In this document: piece after piece, positions 1 to 10,747 of the stretch
Numbering within the stretch: the stretch's first letter is position 1
How the letters are laid out: every line of letters starts with the position of its first letter
NCBI RefSeq assembly: GCF_023078335.1
Contig: NZ_CP095550.1
Span: 2,524,001 to 2,588,000 of the forward strand
From: Metabacillus endolithicus
GTDB lineage: Bacteria > Bacillota > Bacilli > Bacillales > Bacillaceae
Length of the DNA: 64,000 nt
Direction of reading: 5' to 3'
Notes under the pieces: model-generated
The model's database searches: none
What the model was told of the DNA's origin: nothing
Seen by the model: only the letters and a program-made list of their open reading frames with translations
Made by a program: the position numbers and the translations under genes

Positions 1-1001
1 GGAATTATGAATTTCACTGCTGTTGCTGCAAGGAAGCCACCTTCTGCAAATAGCCCTTTAAAAACTGGCAAACTCCAAATTAAGACAAAAATCGTTAGTA
101 AGTAAAATGGAGACCAAGCTTTGATCACTTCACTCATAGAGTGCTTTTCAACTTCACATTTTTTACCGTTAAGTAAGAATATTTCTTTTGGTTGCCATTT
201 TTTAAGAAATAGCGCCAGTGTACCCATTGCTAATAAAGATGGAATAATATCGGCTAACTCGGGTCCAATCGTTACTGTAATAATTGCCTGTGTTACTGTA
301 TAAGTAGCAGATGTGACTAAAATGGCAGGTAGTATTTCTTTAATACCTTTAAAACCATCAAGTAACCAAACTAGTAGGAACGGAATTGTAAAGTTGATAA
401 TTGGTAATGTTAAGGCAGTCATCGTTGAAACATCCATTGATGTAACTCCCTCTAGATGAAACGTATCAATGATGCCCACCGGTATCCCGATTGCTCCGAA
501 AGCCCCAGACGCCCCATTTGCAATTAAGCATAACATAGCTGCCTGCAATGGTTTAAATCCTAATGAAACTAAAAGTACAGCACAGATTGCAATTGGTACA
601 CCAAAGCCTGCCGCTCCTTCGAGAAATGCGTTGAAGCAAAATCCGATTAATAATAGATGAATCCGTTGGTCTTGAGAAATGCCTACTATACTTCCTCGTA
701 ATATATCAAACTTCCCTGATTCGACTGCAATTTTATATAGCCATACTGCCATTACAATGATGTAACCAATCGGCCATAATCCTAGTATCGCACCTTGGAT
801 GACACTCCCGATTGCTTCCCCTAAAGGGAGCTTAAAGACTACTAATACAATTAAGAAGGTTACCGCTAAGTTTAATAAAGCAGCATGTATTCCCTTCATT
901 TTAAACAATGTTAAACATAATAGAAATAATATGATTGGTATGGCTGCAACTAATGCTGATATGGCGAGATGCTGAAATGGGTCAAACGTTTCAACTAACA
1001 T
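1..1001 (-). CDS. lctP: L-lactate permease, C-terminus cut by window edge
   Basis: Membrane transporter of the LctP/LldP family that moves L-lactate with protons. The reading frame is open from an ATG at 1001 to the window start with no stop, so about 333 N-terminal residues are visible. It is almost wholly hydrophobic helices and carries family-typical stretches such as GFCFNAFLEGAAGFGVPIAI and IANGASGAFGAIGIPVGI. The start has a clear AGAGGAG ribosome site a few bases upstream. It lies 29 bp downstream of ldh on the same strand, the lctE-lctP order known from Bacillus subtilis, so export of fermentation lactate is the likely role. Expression probably depends on the Rex site in front of ldh. 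Confidence 0.93.
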   Translation of the reverse strand, partial: MLVETFDPFQHLAISALVAAIPIILFLLCLTLFKMKGIHAALLNLAVTFLIVLVVFKLPLGEAIGSVIQGAILGLWPIGYIIVMAVWLYKIAVESGKFDILRGSIVGISQDQRIHLLLIGFCFNAFLEGAAGFGVPIAICAVLLVSLGFKPLQAAMLCLIANGASGAFGAIGIPVGIIDTFHLEGVTSMDVSTMTALTLPIINFTIPFLLVWLLDGFKGIKEILPAILVTSATYTVTQAIITVTIGPELADIIPSLLAMGTLALFLKKWQPKEIFLLNGKKCEVEKHSMSEVIKAWSPFYLLTIFVLIWSLPVFKGLFAEGGFLAATAVKFII

Positions 1002-1030
1002 GATGATTTCTCCTCTGTGTGGTTTCTAAA

Positions 1031-1988
<958 letters not shown>

Positions 1989-1993
1989 TTATA

Positions 1994-2011
1994 TTGTGAA
2001 GTTTTTCACAA
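1994..2011. promoter_or_regulatory. Rex operator upstream of ldh-lctP
   Basis: TTGTGAAGTTTTTCACAA is a near-perfect inverted repeat matching the Gram-positive Rex consensus (TTGTGAAW4TTCACAA). It sits about 30 bp before the ldh start. Rex senses NADH/NAD+ and releases fermentation genes when NADH builds up. The match is seen directly; regulation by Rex is inferred from the family. Confidence 0.85.
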
Positions 2012-2077
2012 GTATTTATATAATGTTGTGTTGATCATCAACTTGTGATCATTGTAACACCGTTATTTTATAAAAAA

Positions 2078-2093
2078 TGTGAGAAAGATCACA
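2078..2093. promoter_or_regulatory. Possible Fnr/Crp-type operator
   Basis: TGTGAGAAAGATCACA is a perfect TGTGA-N6-TCACA palindrome, the consensus of the Crp/Fnr superfamily. It lies about 115 bp upstream of ldh and about 115 bp upstream of the divergent gene at 2208. In Bacillus, Fnr uses this type of site for anaerobic activation, which would fit lactate fermentation. Confidence 0.55.
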
Positions 2094-2207
2094 CAAGGTA
2101 TTAAAAAAATTGATCCTAAAATAAACTAGGATACTAATTTGTAGTAGAATGAAATGTAATCCTATTATTTACTTCCCTTAAAAATGCTCAAAAGAGGTGG
2201 TCATGAT

Positions 2208-2546
2208 TTGACGATTCAATCAGCTCATTCTTATATAAATCAGTATTTAAAAGAAAACACCATTATATCTGCAACAGATTTATGCCAACATCTTATTACA
2301 AATCATGGTTTTTCAAGTGATGCCTATTCTACAGGTAGACCTAAATTATATGTAGATGTTGTGAAGTATCTTGAAAACTTACAAAAAAATGGGCATCTAG
2401 ATGCTGTTGAAAAAAATCAAGAGAATTGTCTATACAAGGTCTTAACTGTAGAGATCCCGGATGATTTCCATAAAGAAAGTGAAAAAATCGAGGAAGATGA
2501 CAATAAAGATGATGATTATGAAGATCTGCAAATGACTTTATTTTAA
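2208..2546 (+). CDS. Hypothetical acidic-tailed small protein
   Basis: Not recognised. About 112 residues from a TTG at 2208, chosen because GAGGTGG lies 7 bases upstream; the ATG at 2184 lies in front of that ribosome site. The first ~80 residues look like a compact helical fold, possibly a winged helix (alternating helices with GRPKLYVDVVKYLENLQKNG). The last 30 are strongly acidic (EESEKIEEDDNKDDDYED-type) and end in DLQMTLF, which resembles a short protein-binding tail. Divergent from ldh and followed by a strong terminator, so probably a single-gene unit. Confidence 0.6.
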   Translation: MTIQSAHSYINQYLKENTIISATDLCQHLITNHGFSSDAYSTGRPKLYVDVVKYLENLQKNGHLDAVEKNQENCLYKVLTVEIPDDFHKESEKIEEDDNKDDDYEDLQMTLF

Positions 2547-2590
2547 AAAGTGAAGATATAAAATTTAACACTACCTATAATTGATTTATA

Positions 2591-2635
2591 AAAAAGCAGT
2601 AGTTTCCCTACAAATGGATAACTACTGCTTTTTTT
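2591..2635. terminator. Bidirectional terminator
   Basis: An 11-bp perfect stem (AAGCAGTAGTT / AACTACTGCTT) is flanked by an A-run on the left and a T-run on the right. It can end transcription of the + strand gene to the left and of the minus-strand TolB-like gene to the right. Confidence 0.85.
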
Positions 2636-2640
2636 ATGAT

Positions 2641-3519
2641 TTAATTTAGTTCGTATCTGACAAATGCCAACTGTTTACTGTCTGGAGACCATGAATTCAC
2701 ATTGATTGTACCTTGACCACCAAACAGTTTCACCAACAAACGCGACTCTCCACCTGTACTAGACATGATTCTTAACTCAACATCCTTATTAGGAGGATGG
2801 TCTCCAGGTTCTACCTCTCCTTTTTTATAAGCAAGATAAACTACCTTCTCACCATCAGGAGAAACATGTGGAAACCAATTATTGCTTTCTTCAAATGTTA
2901 TTCTCGTTTGTTCACTACCATCTGCATTCATACGCCATATTTGCATCAAACCGGACCGAGTGGAATTAAACCAAATATGTTTTCCATCTGGTGAGTATTC
3001 AGGGCCATCATCTAAGCCCGGAAGATCTGTTAGCTGTTTTTCCTCTCCGCCATATGCTGGGATCGTATAAATGTCGTACTGGCCATTTCTTTCTGCACAA
3101 TAAGCTAATGTCTTTCCATCAGGTGACCAGCCATGAAGATAAGATGGAGCCATTGGCGTTATGAGAGTTGGAATGCCGCCTTTTGCAGGAAGGATGTATA
3201 TGCGTGATTGATGATCCAGGGCAGTATGGTGACTGATAGCAATCTGAGATTCATCAGGAGATAAAACATGATCGTTGTTACAGGAGGTTGCAAAGCCTGT
3301 TTCTATGAGGCTGTTTTCATAAGTATTTAAATTAAAGGAGTAAAGATGACCATCACTGTTATAAATAAGCTTTCCATCACGGGTCCAATTTGGTGCTTCA
3401 ATTACCTTATGAAAGGAGGCTAGTGTCTTTCTTTCACCAGTTTCAATATTGATTATTTCCAGGAAGCTTTTTGTATTTTTCCCTTTGGGTAAATCATATT
3501 GTTCCTTTGATTGATCCAT
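2641..3519 (-). CDS. TolB-like beta-propeller (PD40 repeat) protein
   Basis: About 292 residues built of repeated WD40-like/PD40 blades: [51 protein letters not shown] and SPDSKQLAF occur about 45 residues apart, giving a six- or seven-bladed propeller. There is no signal peptide or membrane segment, so it looks cytoplasmic, unlike periplasmic TolB. Related Bacillus proteins are annotated as TolB family or as peptidase-like N-terminal propellers without the hydrolase; no catalytic domain is present here. Ribosome site AGGGG upstream of the ATG. The substrate is unknown. Confidence 0.8.
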   Translation of the reverse strand: MDQSKEQYDLPKGKNTKSFLEIINIETGERKTLASFHKVIEAPNWTRDGKLIYNSDGHLYSFNLNTYENSLIETGFATSCNNDHVLSPDESQIAISHHTALDHQSRIYILPAKGGIPTLITPMAPSYLHGWSPDGKTLAYCAERNGQYDIYTIPAYGGEEKQLTDLPGLDDGPEYSPDGKHIWFNSTRSGLMQIWRMNADGSEQTRITFEESNNWFPHVSPDGEKVVYLAYKKGEVEPGDHPPNKDVELRIMSSTGGESRLLVKLFGGQGTINVNSWSPDSKQLAFVRYELN

Positions 3520-3580
3520 GTGTTTTCCCCTAACTACTTGAATTTTAGTCCTTATATATCTTATTGAATTAAACGAGTTC

Positions 3581-4519
3581 CTATAACTGTTCTACTATAA
3601 ACTTTTTCTCCTTCTGTACAAGCTCTAACTCTTCCATTTTCCCATTGACTTGATCTACTAATTTATCCAGAATTTCTGTCACTTTATCATACTGCTCCCT
3701 TGTTTTATCCAAAGCATCATTAATTCTTCCCTGCACCATAAAGTCTACGATGAATCCATCGAAAAAGAAGTCAGCAAACATCAATAAACCTGAAATATCA
3801 ACTTCGAGCTTTGCTTCTTCTTGTACATCTAATAATTCTTTTTGAAACTTCCGCATATGTGTTTGTGCATCATGAAGATAGTCTTCTGCATCATTAATAT
3901 GCTGGTGTTTCACAAATCCTGAAATTGTTCCACCACCCAGCATATCCGCTGTTCCCCAATTACTAGCTTTTTCAAGAGAATTTTCTGCATCCGTCAGCGA
4001 TTCCTTCACAAGTTCACCAGCAGTAATCGCTTCATTTAACTCATCAATATAAGCTCTAAGATTTCCTTCCTTTTCACTCAGTTCCAAAACCCTATCAGCA
4101 TGTGTTGAATGGCTGCTCTTTATTAAAGCTTCTTTATCTAATAAAAGCTTCTGATAATCATCCTCCACATTTGAAAGAGGGTATAGCTTATTCCTTATTT
4201 CGTTGATTGACTCATCAATACCCGATTTAATTTTTAATACTTCATCTAGCCTATGTTTTGTAGCTAGTAACTCCTTGTTTTCCTTTGAAAGCTTCTCATC
4301 CTTTGTACCAGATAATGTTACAAATAAATTTGTTAAACTCATTCGTTCAAGCTTATTAACATCTTCCTGGTCAGATTTAAATTGATCGTTTAATTGAGAG
4401 ATTTTCCCTTCAACTACTTCTAATTCTTTTTGAAAATCCTCTATCTGAACTTTATATTTTTGTTTTTTCCTAAGGTCACCTTTGATTTTAATTAGTTTCT
4501 CATTTATATCTGAGAACAT
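3581..4519 (-). CDS. Coiled-coil cytoplasmic protein, unknown function
   Basis: About 312 residues, mostly long charged helices with heptad spacing (residues ~1-60, ~85-190 and ~210-310), with no signal peptide. Two non-coiled stretches stand out: [18 protein letters not shown] near residue 60 and a Gly-rich [18 protein letters not shown] near 190, followed by a hydrophobic patch [20 protein letters not shown]. Similar proteins occur in Bacillus species without a known role. Ribosome site GGGGGAG before the ATG. No recognisable operon partner. Confidence 0.7.
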   Translation of the reverse strand: MFSDINEKLIKIKGDLRKKQKYKVQIEDFQKELEVVEGKISQLNDQFKSDQEDVNKLERMSLTNLFVTLSGTKDEKLSKENKELLATKHRLDEVLKIKSGIDESINEIRNKLYPLSNVEDDYQKLLLDKEALIKSSHSTHADRVLELSEKEGNLRAYIDELNEAITAGELVKESLTDAENSLEKASNWGTADMLGGGTISGFVKHQHINDAEDYLHDAQTHMRKFQKELLDVQEEAKLEVDISGLLMFADFFFDGFIVDFMVQGRINDALDKTREQYDKVTEILDKLVDQVNGKMEELELVQKEKKFIVEQL

Positions 4520-4871
4520 GTCAACTCCCCCAGTTTTCTCTGTTTCTATTTCATACGTAAAAAATGGAAAAAGGTTTCAATAGAATATAGACTAGTATCA
4601 ATTGTTACATTCAAATGAGAAAAGGTGATTATACTTTGTTCTAATAATGGAGATAATGGTTAATGGCTAGCTGCAGCATATTTTTGCAACTAGTTAAAAT
4701 TTAGGTGAATTAATATACTATTAATTTATAAATACACTTTCAAATAATTTATCATTCTGTTACCCTTGACGTATAATGAATTTTATTTGATAATTTATTT
4801 AAAATTAGAGAGATTATAGATAGTATATTTTTATATTATCTATCATCTCAAATACATAGGAGGAAAATAAT
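4520..4871. other. Intergenic region holding the ahpC promoter
   Basis: Very AT-rich. The only clear elements are the ahpC promoter (4766-4794) and a downstream imperfect inverted repeat around 4815-4845 (AGATAGTATA near ATATTATCT) in the leader. A PerR box is expected here. TGATAATTTATTTAA around 4788-4802 matches the PerR consensus only partly, so I do not claim it. Confidence 0.5.
4766..4794 (+). promoter_or_regulatory. SigA promoter of ahpCF
   Basis: TTGACG, a 17-bp spacer and GATAAT form a good vegetative promoter, with a leader of about 70 bases to the ahpC ATG at 4872. Confidence 0.7.
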
Positions 4872-5435
4872 ATGTCATTAATTGGTACTGAAGTAAAACC
4901 TTTCGCAGCAAAAGCATTCAAAGATGGTGAGTTCATCGATGTAACAAACGAAGATTTAAAAGGTCAATGGAGCATCTTCTGCTTCTATCCAGCAGATTTC
5001 ACATTCGTATGCCCAACTGAGCTTGAAGATTTACAAAACGAATATGATAATTTAAAAGCACTTGGTGTTGAAGTATACTCTGTATCTACTGATACTCACT
5101 TCACTCACAAAGGCTGGCATGATAGCTCAGAGAAAATCGGTAAAATCAAATATGCAATGATTGGTGATCCATCTCAAGTAATCACTCGTGGATTCGAAGT
5201 ATTAGATGAAAAAGAAGGTCTTGCTGATCGCGGCACATTCATCATTGACCCAGACGGCGTAATCCAAACTGTTGAAATCAATGCAGGTGGAATTGGTCGT
5301 GACGCGAGCACATTAATTAACAAAGTAAAAGCAGCACAATATGTTCGTAACAACCCAGGCGAAGTTTGCCCAGCAAAATGGCAAGAAGGTTCTGAAACAC
5401 TTAAGCCAAGCCTTGATCTTGTTGGAAAGCTGTAA
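4872..5435 (+). CDS. ahpC: Alkyl hydroperoxide reductase subunit C (peroxiredoxin)
   Basis: Typical 2-Cys peroxiredoxin, 187 residues, the usual length. It reduces hydrogen peroxide and organic peroxides. The peroxidatic Cys47 lies in [10 protein letters not shown] and the resolving Cys166 in [11 protein letters not shown]; the conserved [14 protein letters not shown] context is intact. An AGGAGG ribosome site lies before the ATG. It is followed 12 bp later by ahpF, which re-reduces it, so the two form one operon. In Bacillus this operon is normally repressed by PerR. Confidence 0.97.
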   Translation: MSLIGTEVKPFAAKAFKDGEFIDVTNEDLKGQWSIFCFYPADFTFVCPTELEDLQNEYDNLKALGVEVYSVSTDTHFTHKGWHDSSEKIGKIKYAMIGDPSQVITRGFEVLDEKEGLADRGTFIIDPDGVIQTVEINAGGIGRDASTLINKVKAAQYVRNNPGEVCPAKWQEGSETLKPSLDLVGKL

Positions 5436-5447
5436 GGAGTGCAATAA

Positions 5448-6977
5448 ATGGTACTTGATACAGAAATTAAAGCACAGTTAGAACAATACCTCCAGCTACT
5501 TGAAAGTGACATTGTTCTAAAGTTTAGTGCTGGTGATGACAAGGTTTCAAGTGACATGATGGAGCTAGTGAATGAGCTAGCTTCCATGTCATCTAAAATT
5601 ACTGTTGAAAAAGCTGACTTACCAAGAACGCCAAGCTTTAGTGTGAATCGTGTTGGTGAAGATACTGGTGTTACTTTCGCTGGTATTCCTTTAGGACATG
5701 AATTCACTTCTTTAGTGTTGGCTCTTTTACAGGTTAGTGGAAGAGCACCTAAGGTTGATCAAAGCGTGATTGACCAGATTAAAGGCATTACTGGTGAACA
5801 TCACTTTGAAACATACGTTAGCTTAAGCTGTCACAACTGCCCTGATGTTGTACAAGCCTTAAATATCATGAGTGTTTTAAATCCTAATATCACTCACACA
5901 ATGATTGACGGTGCAGCATACAAGGAAGAAGTTGAACGTAAAAACGTTATGGCTGTTCCTGCTGTTTACCTAAACGCAGAATTCTTAAGTGGCGGTCGTA
6001 TGACGATTGAAGAGATTCTTGCTAAAATCGGTACAGGCCCTGATGCTTCCGAGTTTGAGAACAAAGAACCTTATGATGTTTTAGTTGTGGGAGGCGGTCC
6101 TGCTGGTTCAAGTGCGGCAATCTACGCTGCTCGTAAAGGAATTCGTACAGGTATCGTTGCAGAGCGCTTCGGTGGCCAGGTTCTTGATACAATGAGCATT
6201 GAGAACTTTATTAGTGTAAAAAGCACAGAAGGTCCTAAGCTAGCCGCAAGTCTTGAAGAGCATGTTAAAGAGTATGGTGTTGATATCATGAATCTTCAAC
6301 GTGCTAAAAGCATTGAAAAGAAAGACCTTTTTGAGCTTGAGCTTGAAAACGGAGCTATTCTAAAAAGTAAAAGTGTTATTGTATCAACAGGTGCACGCTG
6401 GCGTAATGTAGGCGTACCTGGTGAACAAGAGTTTAAAAACAAAGGTGTAGCTTATTGCCCTCACTGTGATGGTCCATTGTTTGAAGGAAAACATGTAGCT
6501 GTTATTGGCGGTGGTAATTCTGGTATCGAGGCAGCAATTGACTTAGCAGGTATTGTTAAGCATGTTACAGTACTAGAGTTTAATCCAGAACTAAAGGCTG
6601 ATGAAGTGCTGCAAAATCGTCTGAACAGTCTTCCAAACGTAACAGTACTGAAAAACGTTCAAACGAAAGAAATCACTGGTACTGACAGTGTTAATGGTAT
6701 TACATATGTTGAACGTGATACCAACGAAGAAAAACACGTTGAATTACAAGGTGTGTTCGTTCAAATCGGTCTTGTTCCAAACACTGACTGGTTAGAAGGC
6801 ACCGTTGAACGTAATCGTATGGGTGAGATCATCGTTAATAAGCACGGCGAAACAACCTTGCCTGGATTGTTTGCTGCTGGGGATTGTACAGATAGTGCTT
6901 ATAATCAAATCATTATCTCAATGGGATCTGGAGCAACTGCAGCTTTAGGTGCGTTTGATTATTTGATTAGAAATTAA
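5448..6977 (+). CDS. ahpF: Alkyl hydroperoxide reductase subunit F
   Basis: Flavoprotein disulfide reductase, 509 residues, which passes electrons from NAD(P)H to AhpC. The order of parts is a double thioredoxin-fold N-terminal domain with the CHNC motif (Cys128/Cys131), an FAD-binding Rossmann motif VVGGGPAGSSA (~212), the thioredoxin-reductase-type redox centre CPHC (Cys337/Cys340), an NAD-binding motif VIGGGNSGIEAA (~351), and the C-terminal FAD motif GLFAAGDCTD. All redox cysteines are present. GGAGTG lies just upstream of the ATG. Two terminators follow. Confidence 0.97.
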   Translation: MVLDTEIKAQLEQYLQLLESDIVLKFSAGDDKVSSDMMELVNELASMSSKITVEKADLPRTPSFSVNRVGEDTGVTFAGIPLGHEFTSLVLALLQVSGRAPKVDQSVIDQIKGITGEHHFETYVSLSCHNCPDVVQALNIMSVLNPNITHTMIDGAAYKEEVERKNVMAVPAVYLNAEFLSGGRMTIEEILAKIGTGPDASEFENKEPYDVLVVGGGPAGSSAAIYAARKGIRTGIVAERFGGQVLDTMSIENFISVKSTEGPKLAASLEEHVKEYGVDIMNLQRAKSIEKKDLFELELENGAILKSKSVIVSTGARWRNVGVPGEQEFKNKGVAYCPHCDGPLFEGKHVAVIGGGNSGIEAAIDLAGIVKHVTVLEFNPELKADEVLQNRLNSLPNVTVLKNVQTKEITGTDSVNGITYVERDTNEEKHVELQGVFVQIGLVPNTDWLEGTVERNRMGEIIVNKHGETTLPGLFAAGDCTDSAYNQIIISMGSGATAALGAFDYLIRN

Positions 6978-6994
6978 TAAACCATTTCATACAA

Positions 6995-7024
6995 GTCGCC
7001 TTGCATATGCAGGGCGGCTTTTTT
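6995..7024 (+). terminator. Terminator of ahpCF
   Basis: A stem of about 10 bp (GTCGCCTTGC / GCAGGGCGGC, two G-U pairs) with an ATAT loop, followed by TTTTTT. Confidence 0.8.
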
Positions 7025-7032
7025 AACAACTT

Positions 7033-7064
7033 AAAACCCCTCTGATGATGGTTAGAGGGGTTTT
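7033..7064. terminator. Bidirectional terminator
   Basis: Perfect 11-bp inverted repeat AAAACCCCTCT / AGAGGGGTTTT with a 10-base loop, just past the stop of the convergent minus-strand GIY-YIG gene. Confidence 0.75.
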
Positions 7065-7069
7065 GGGTC

Positions 7070-7426
7070 TTAGCGATAGAAAACCTTGTCCACGTTATAC
7101 TTCGCCTTAAGTTCATTAATAATATAGGTTTCATATATTTCTCTATGTACTGGGTCTTCGACCAAACAAACACTAATCTTCGTTACTTCTTCTCTATGTG
7201 ATTTAATAGGAGAAACATTATCTTCGAAATGTTTTTTAATTCTTTGTCGTAACTTCCTAGCTTTACCTACGAATAATAATTCCTTATCATCGTTGTAAAA
7301 CATAAAAATTCCACCTTTTTCTCTAGTGATAAGGTGAAAATCAGTAAATCCGTAAATATTACTTAACTCGGGATTTTGCTGTTTTGTAATTGTAACATCA
7401 GGTGTTGGAATCGTTATTTTGATCAC
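7070..7426 (-). CDS. GIY-YIG domain protein
   Basis: 118 residues. The segment GGIFMFYNDDKELLFVGKAR followed by KLRQRIKKHF is the GIY-YIG core as found in UvrC N-termini, though the first Tyr pair is degenerate (GIF...LFVG). The Arg of the second helix and a late Glu (REIYETYIINELKAKYN) are present. Family members cut DNA or have lost activity, and the degenerate motif leaves catalysis uncertain. The GTG start is chosen because AAAGGAGGT precedes it. Resembles small B. subtilis YurQ-type proteins. Stands alone. Confidence 0.72.
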   Translation of the reverse strand: MIKITIPTPDVTITKQQNPELSNIYGFTDFHLITREKGGIFMFYNDDKELLFVGKARKLRQRIKKHFEDNVSPIKSHREEVTKISVCLVEDPVHREIYETYIINELKAKYNVDKVFYR

Positions 7427-7514
7427 TTACATGACCTCCTTTTCTATATCCTTAAATCCTACCATTATTTTAACACCATTGTTCATTATTTATTTCAAAT
7501 CGTGCTATTTTCTG

Positions 7515-7856
7515 TTAATCATTCTTAATCAGGCCAGGATCATTTTTAATATAAGCATCTCTTCTTTTAAAATAGCGCTTTTTTTGCATAGTTTTTGCCA
7601 GTGAAATCATAATGGTGGAAACAACCAGTGGTGCAAATGCATACCACCATGTGAAAAAGATAAGAAAAAGGGAAATTATAAAAGGTATGAAGAATACCGT
7701 GATAAATACGAGAAACATCACATTAAAGGCTTGTAGTTCACGAATTCTCGTCCTTTCCTTCATTTCCACTGTATCTTTTTTCAAATTCGATAGATAGTTC
7801 ATTTCAACAAGAGTAGTGGAATAAGGTTCCACAAACCAATTTAAGATTTTATTCAT
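7515..7856 (-). CDS. Small two-helix membrane protein
   Basis: 113 residues. A charged N-terminus (about 45 residues) is followed by two adjacent transmembrane helices (AFNVMFLVFITVFFIPFIISLFLIFF and YAFAPLVVSTIMISLA regions), then a very basic tail QKKRYFKRRD. Not recognised. GGGGAG ribosome site before the ATG. No obvious operon partner. Confidence 0.6.
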   Translation of the reverse strand: MNKILNWFVEPYSTTLVEMNYLSNLKKDTVEMKERTRIRELQAFNVMFLVFITVFFIPFIISLFLIFFTWWYAFAPLVVSTIMISLAKTMQKKRYFKRRDAYIKNDPGLIKND

Positions 7857-8049
7857 TTTGCCATCTCCCCTATATCTGTTATAAAATACCCTACTTCTAT
7901 TGAAAATGGCTTTATTAAAAATATAAGATTAATTAGTTCGATTGTCAGACTTGAATTACAGTCATTATAGACTCCCCAACGAAAAGAGTCTATGGTTGAT
8001 TATCATGGAATTATGACTGGACAGTACAAGAAAAAGGCGAATATAAAGA

Positions 8050-8071
8050 AGACTGCCCAATATGACAGTCT
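8050..8071 (-). terminator. Terminator of the arabinanase gene
   Basis: On the minus strand AGACTG ... CAGTCT forms a short hairpin followed by TCTTTATATT, 15 bp past the stop of the arabinanase. Confidence 0.5.
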
Positions 8072-8086
8072 CCTTAAAATTCACTA

Positions 8087-10660
8087 TTATTCAGTTACTA
8101 CCCCATCCGGATTTTGATAAAGAGTTTGCACTTCATCTGCTGTAATAGCTAATCCATCATAAACACGAACTTCATCCATAAACCCTTTAAAAGGAGTATC
8201 CCAATAGTTAACACCTAACCCAAATACTGCGTCTATTGAATTAAATACATTTGGGAAATTTCCACCGGAGAATTTTGCTTCTCCATTGATATAAAATGTA
8301 GCATTTCCTTCATTAACAGTAAAAGCAAGGTGACTCCACTCTCCTGCCGGAATGGTTGTATCTGTTGCAGCATCAAACCATTGATCACCGTTGTGTGCCC
8401 AAACCATTGTATTACCCCAACCTGTTTTCGGAACAACACTAATCCAATTATTTGATGTTTCCGCTCCGAAGAAAGCTGTTGTAAATTCAGTGATTTGCTC
8501 AGGCTTTAACCACATGGACACAGAGTAAGTATCACCTGTAATTAACCCATCACCTAAACGCAAACCGGAATTCCCATCGAATTTTGCAGCGTTACCCGCA
8601 ACACCTTCTGCAAACGTAATTTGCCCACCACTATTATCTAATCGATTTCCAGTAACTGATGCATTTCGGTTATTAACTGTTTGATCTTCTAAACCTTCAT
8701 TAAAGTTGTAATAACCTGATAAGCCACCTTCTTCTTCCGCAAGAACTGTAACAGAGATCGTTAAAGTATCTGTAGCATCACCAGATTCGATCGTCGCAGT
8801 TAAATCTACGACCAAATCTTCAGAATCAGAGCTTGGACGTGTTACCACTCCATCTGCAGAGATTACCTCAGGAATAGATGAGTTCCACGTGATTTTCGCT
8901 CCTCTTGTTGCTTCTGTTGCTAGTGATAAGTTGCTGATAGCTGTTGTAGGTAGACTCGTGCTTAATTCTTGTTTAATGGCTTGAACTAATTCTTCATCAG
9001 TAGAAGCCTCAGAATAACTACCCCAAATCACGACTCCTTCATCAGACATTGCACTAAACGTCATTACCCAGCTTTGTGAAGTAGGATCATATTGACGGAT
9101 AAATACGCCATCATACGTACCTTCTCCATCGATCTTTAATTCTGCTCTGTACTTACCATATAGCTTCCATTTCCCTGTTGCAGCACCTGTGATCTTGCCA
9201 TTTTTGTTCAATTTAATCCAGCTTGACTCTGTTAATTCATTAGTAATTTCTTTTCCATGATTAATATATTTATAGTCTCCAATAACATCATGTCTAGAAA
9301 CCTTTTCAATTGTTTCACCAGCATAGCGATATGGTGTTGGCACTGGCCATTTATCTTTATTTTTGAATGTTTGATGTACCCGAACCTCATGCATCTCCCC
9401 TTGTTGCGGGAAGCGAGTATGAGTAACAATAAATTCTTTCCCTAATTCTTTATCGATTAAATAAGAGTTATGTCCTGGAGAAAGATAACCTGTACCGATT
9501 CCAGTTCCTGCTTCACCAAGATCTCTTTTAAATAAAAAGTTTCCAATCATTTTATTTCCAATATCTTTATGATCATCATTTCCCGGGAAGTTTCCTACTC
9601 CAAGATCAAATGATTCAGAAAATACAGCTTGGTTTCCTTTGGCATCAACATAAGGTCCATCAATATTTTTCGATCTAAACTGCCTCATTTGATATCCGCC
9701 ATCTGACGCTAACCCGCCATATGTGATGTATAAGTAGTAATAGCCTGTTTCCTTATCGTATACAGCATAAGTTCCTTCAGCAGACCTTCCATAGCCGGAT
9801 GCTATTTTAGTACCAAAATATCGATCAATCATTCTTCCGTCTTTTGTTTTCCCATCCTTACCAGGGTACTTTGGCAAGCCTGTTTTTTTATCTAATTCTA
9901 AAATAAATGTCCCACCAGACCAAGATCCGTAGGTCATGTATAACTTGCCATTTTTCGCTTCAAGGATATTGGCATCAATTGCATTTGTATAGAGCTTATT
10001 ATTGTACGTACCAGTTTCTGTAAACCAATCTGGATTTACTTCATCAATAACGCCATCTTCAATCAGTTCTGAAAGATTTGTATTCTTCCAATGCTTATTT
10101 ACTTCACTGTTTTGATCATAAGCCTCCACATTGGTAAAACCGGAATACATAATCGTATCAACATATTCGAATGGACCTTCAATATCCTTTGATACGGCTA
10201 TTCCTATTGCTGATCTAATATAAGTGGAAGACACACTATAATACATCATGTAGGCACCCTTTGAACCATCTTCATTTACATAATGTTTATTCCAATAAAT
10301 ATCAGGAGCCCAGACTGCAAAGCCACCGCGACTGTCTGAATCATTTTCTCCTGCCCATTGAAAAGACTCCTCTAGATTTGCTGACAAATCTCCATACACT
10401 GCATTATTCGGGGTTGTATAACCATTTGTAAAATTATCCCAATTAATTAAATCCGTTGATTTTGCTGCATCAATATGTGAGCCATACACATAGTAAGTAC
10501 CCGTTTTCGGATCTTTAATAATAGACGGGTCATGTACTGAAGCATTTCTAAATTCAAGTGGTTCATTATTGCTTTCTTTTTCATATCCGAGGGTACTACT
10601 TGGTATCACTAATAATAAAAATAGAAACACAGATAAAAATCTTTTAAGATTTCCTTTCAC
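8087..10660 (-). CDS. Secreted GH43 endo-arabinanase with LamG-like C-terminus
   Basis: About 857 residues. The GTG at 10660 is chosen because AAAGGAGG lies just upstream, and it directly begins a signal peptide (basic KGNLKR then FLSVFLFLLLVIPSS). The order of parts is a GH43 five-bladed propeller with the nucleophile-side motif HDPSII (~Asp44), VWAPDIYW (~117) and a likely acid Glu in GRSAEGTY; the GH43 C-terminal beta-barrel of extracellular arabinanases (WKLYGKYRAELKIDGEGTYD region); an atrophied Ig-like domain (~570-650); and a concanavalin/LamG-like domain (~670-850). It should cut alpha-1,5-arabinan in plant pectin, similar to B. subtilis AbnB but with two extra modules. The other arabinose genes are not in this window. 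Confidence 0.85.
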   Translation of the reverse strand: MKGNLKRFLSVFLFLLLVIPSSTLGYEKESNNEPLEFRNASVHDPSIIKDPKTGTYYVYGSHIDAAKSTDLINWDNFTNGYTTPNNAVYGDLSANLEESFQWAGENDSDSRGGFAVWAPDIYWNKHYVNEDGSKGAYMMYYSVSSTYIRSAIGIAVSKDIEGPFEYVDTIMYSGFTNVEAYDQNSEVNKHWKNTNLSELIEDGVIDEVNPDWFTETGTYNNKLYTNAIDANILEAKNGKLYMTYGSWSGGTFILELDKKTGLPKYPGKDGKTKDGRMIDRYFGTKIASGYGRSAEGTYAVYDKETGYYYLYITYGGLASDGGYQMRQFRSKNIDGPYVDAKGNQAVFSESFDLGVGNFPGNDDHKDIGNKMIGNFLFKRDLGEAGTGIGTGYLSPGHNSYLIDKELGKEFIVTHTRFPQQGEMHEVRVHQTFKNKDKWPVPTPYRYAGETIEKVSRHDVIGDYKYINHGKEITNELTESSWIKLNKNGKITGAATGKWKLYGKYRAELKIDGEGTYDGVFIRQYDPTSQSWVMTFSAMSDEGVVIWGSYSEASTDEELVQAIKQELSTSLPTTAISNLSLATEATRGAKITWNSSIPEVISADGVVTRPSSDSEDLVVDLTATIESGDATDTLTISVTVLAEEEGGLSGYYNFNEGLEDQTVNNRNASVTGNRLDNSGGQITFAEGVAGNAAKFDGNSGLRLGDGLITGDTYSVSMWLKPEQITEFTTAFFGAETSNNWISVVPKTGWGNTMVWAHNGDQWFDAATDTTIPAGEWSHLAFTVNEGNATFYINGEAKFSGGNFPNVFNSIDAVFGLGVNYWDTPFKGFMDEVRVYDGLAITADEVQTLYQNPDGVVTE

Positions 10661-10747
10661 TTTTTCTCCTCCTTTGTTATCCATACAAAGCTTAACATTC
10701 ATTTGTAAGTGTAAAATTTAGTATAAACATATACGCATCACAAACCA

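Noticed and set aside
4788..4802. PerR box at the ahpC promoter
   Set aside because: Only about 11 of 15 positions match the consensus in very AT-rich DNA. Expected biologically, but not supported well enough to annotate.
5174..5707. 177-codon minus-strand ORF antisense to ahpC/ahpF
   Set aside because: Completely shadowed by two well-known genes on the other strand; its codons mirror theirs.
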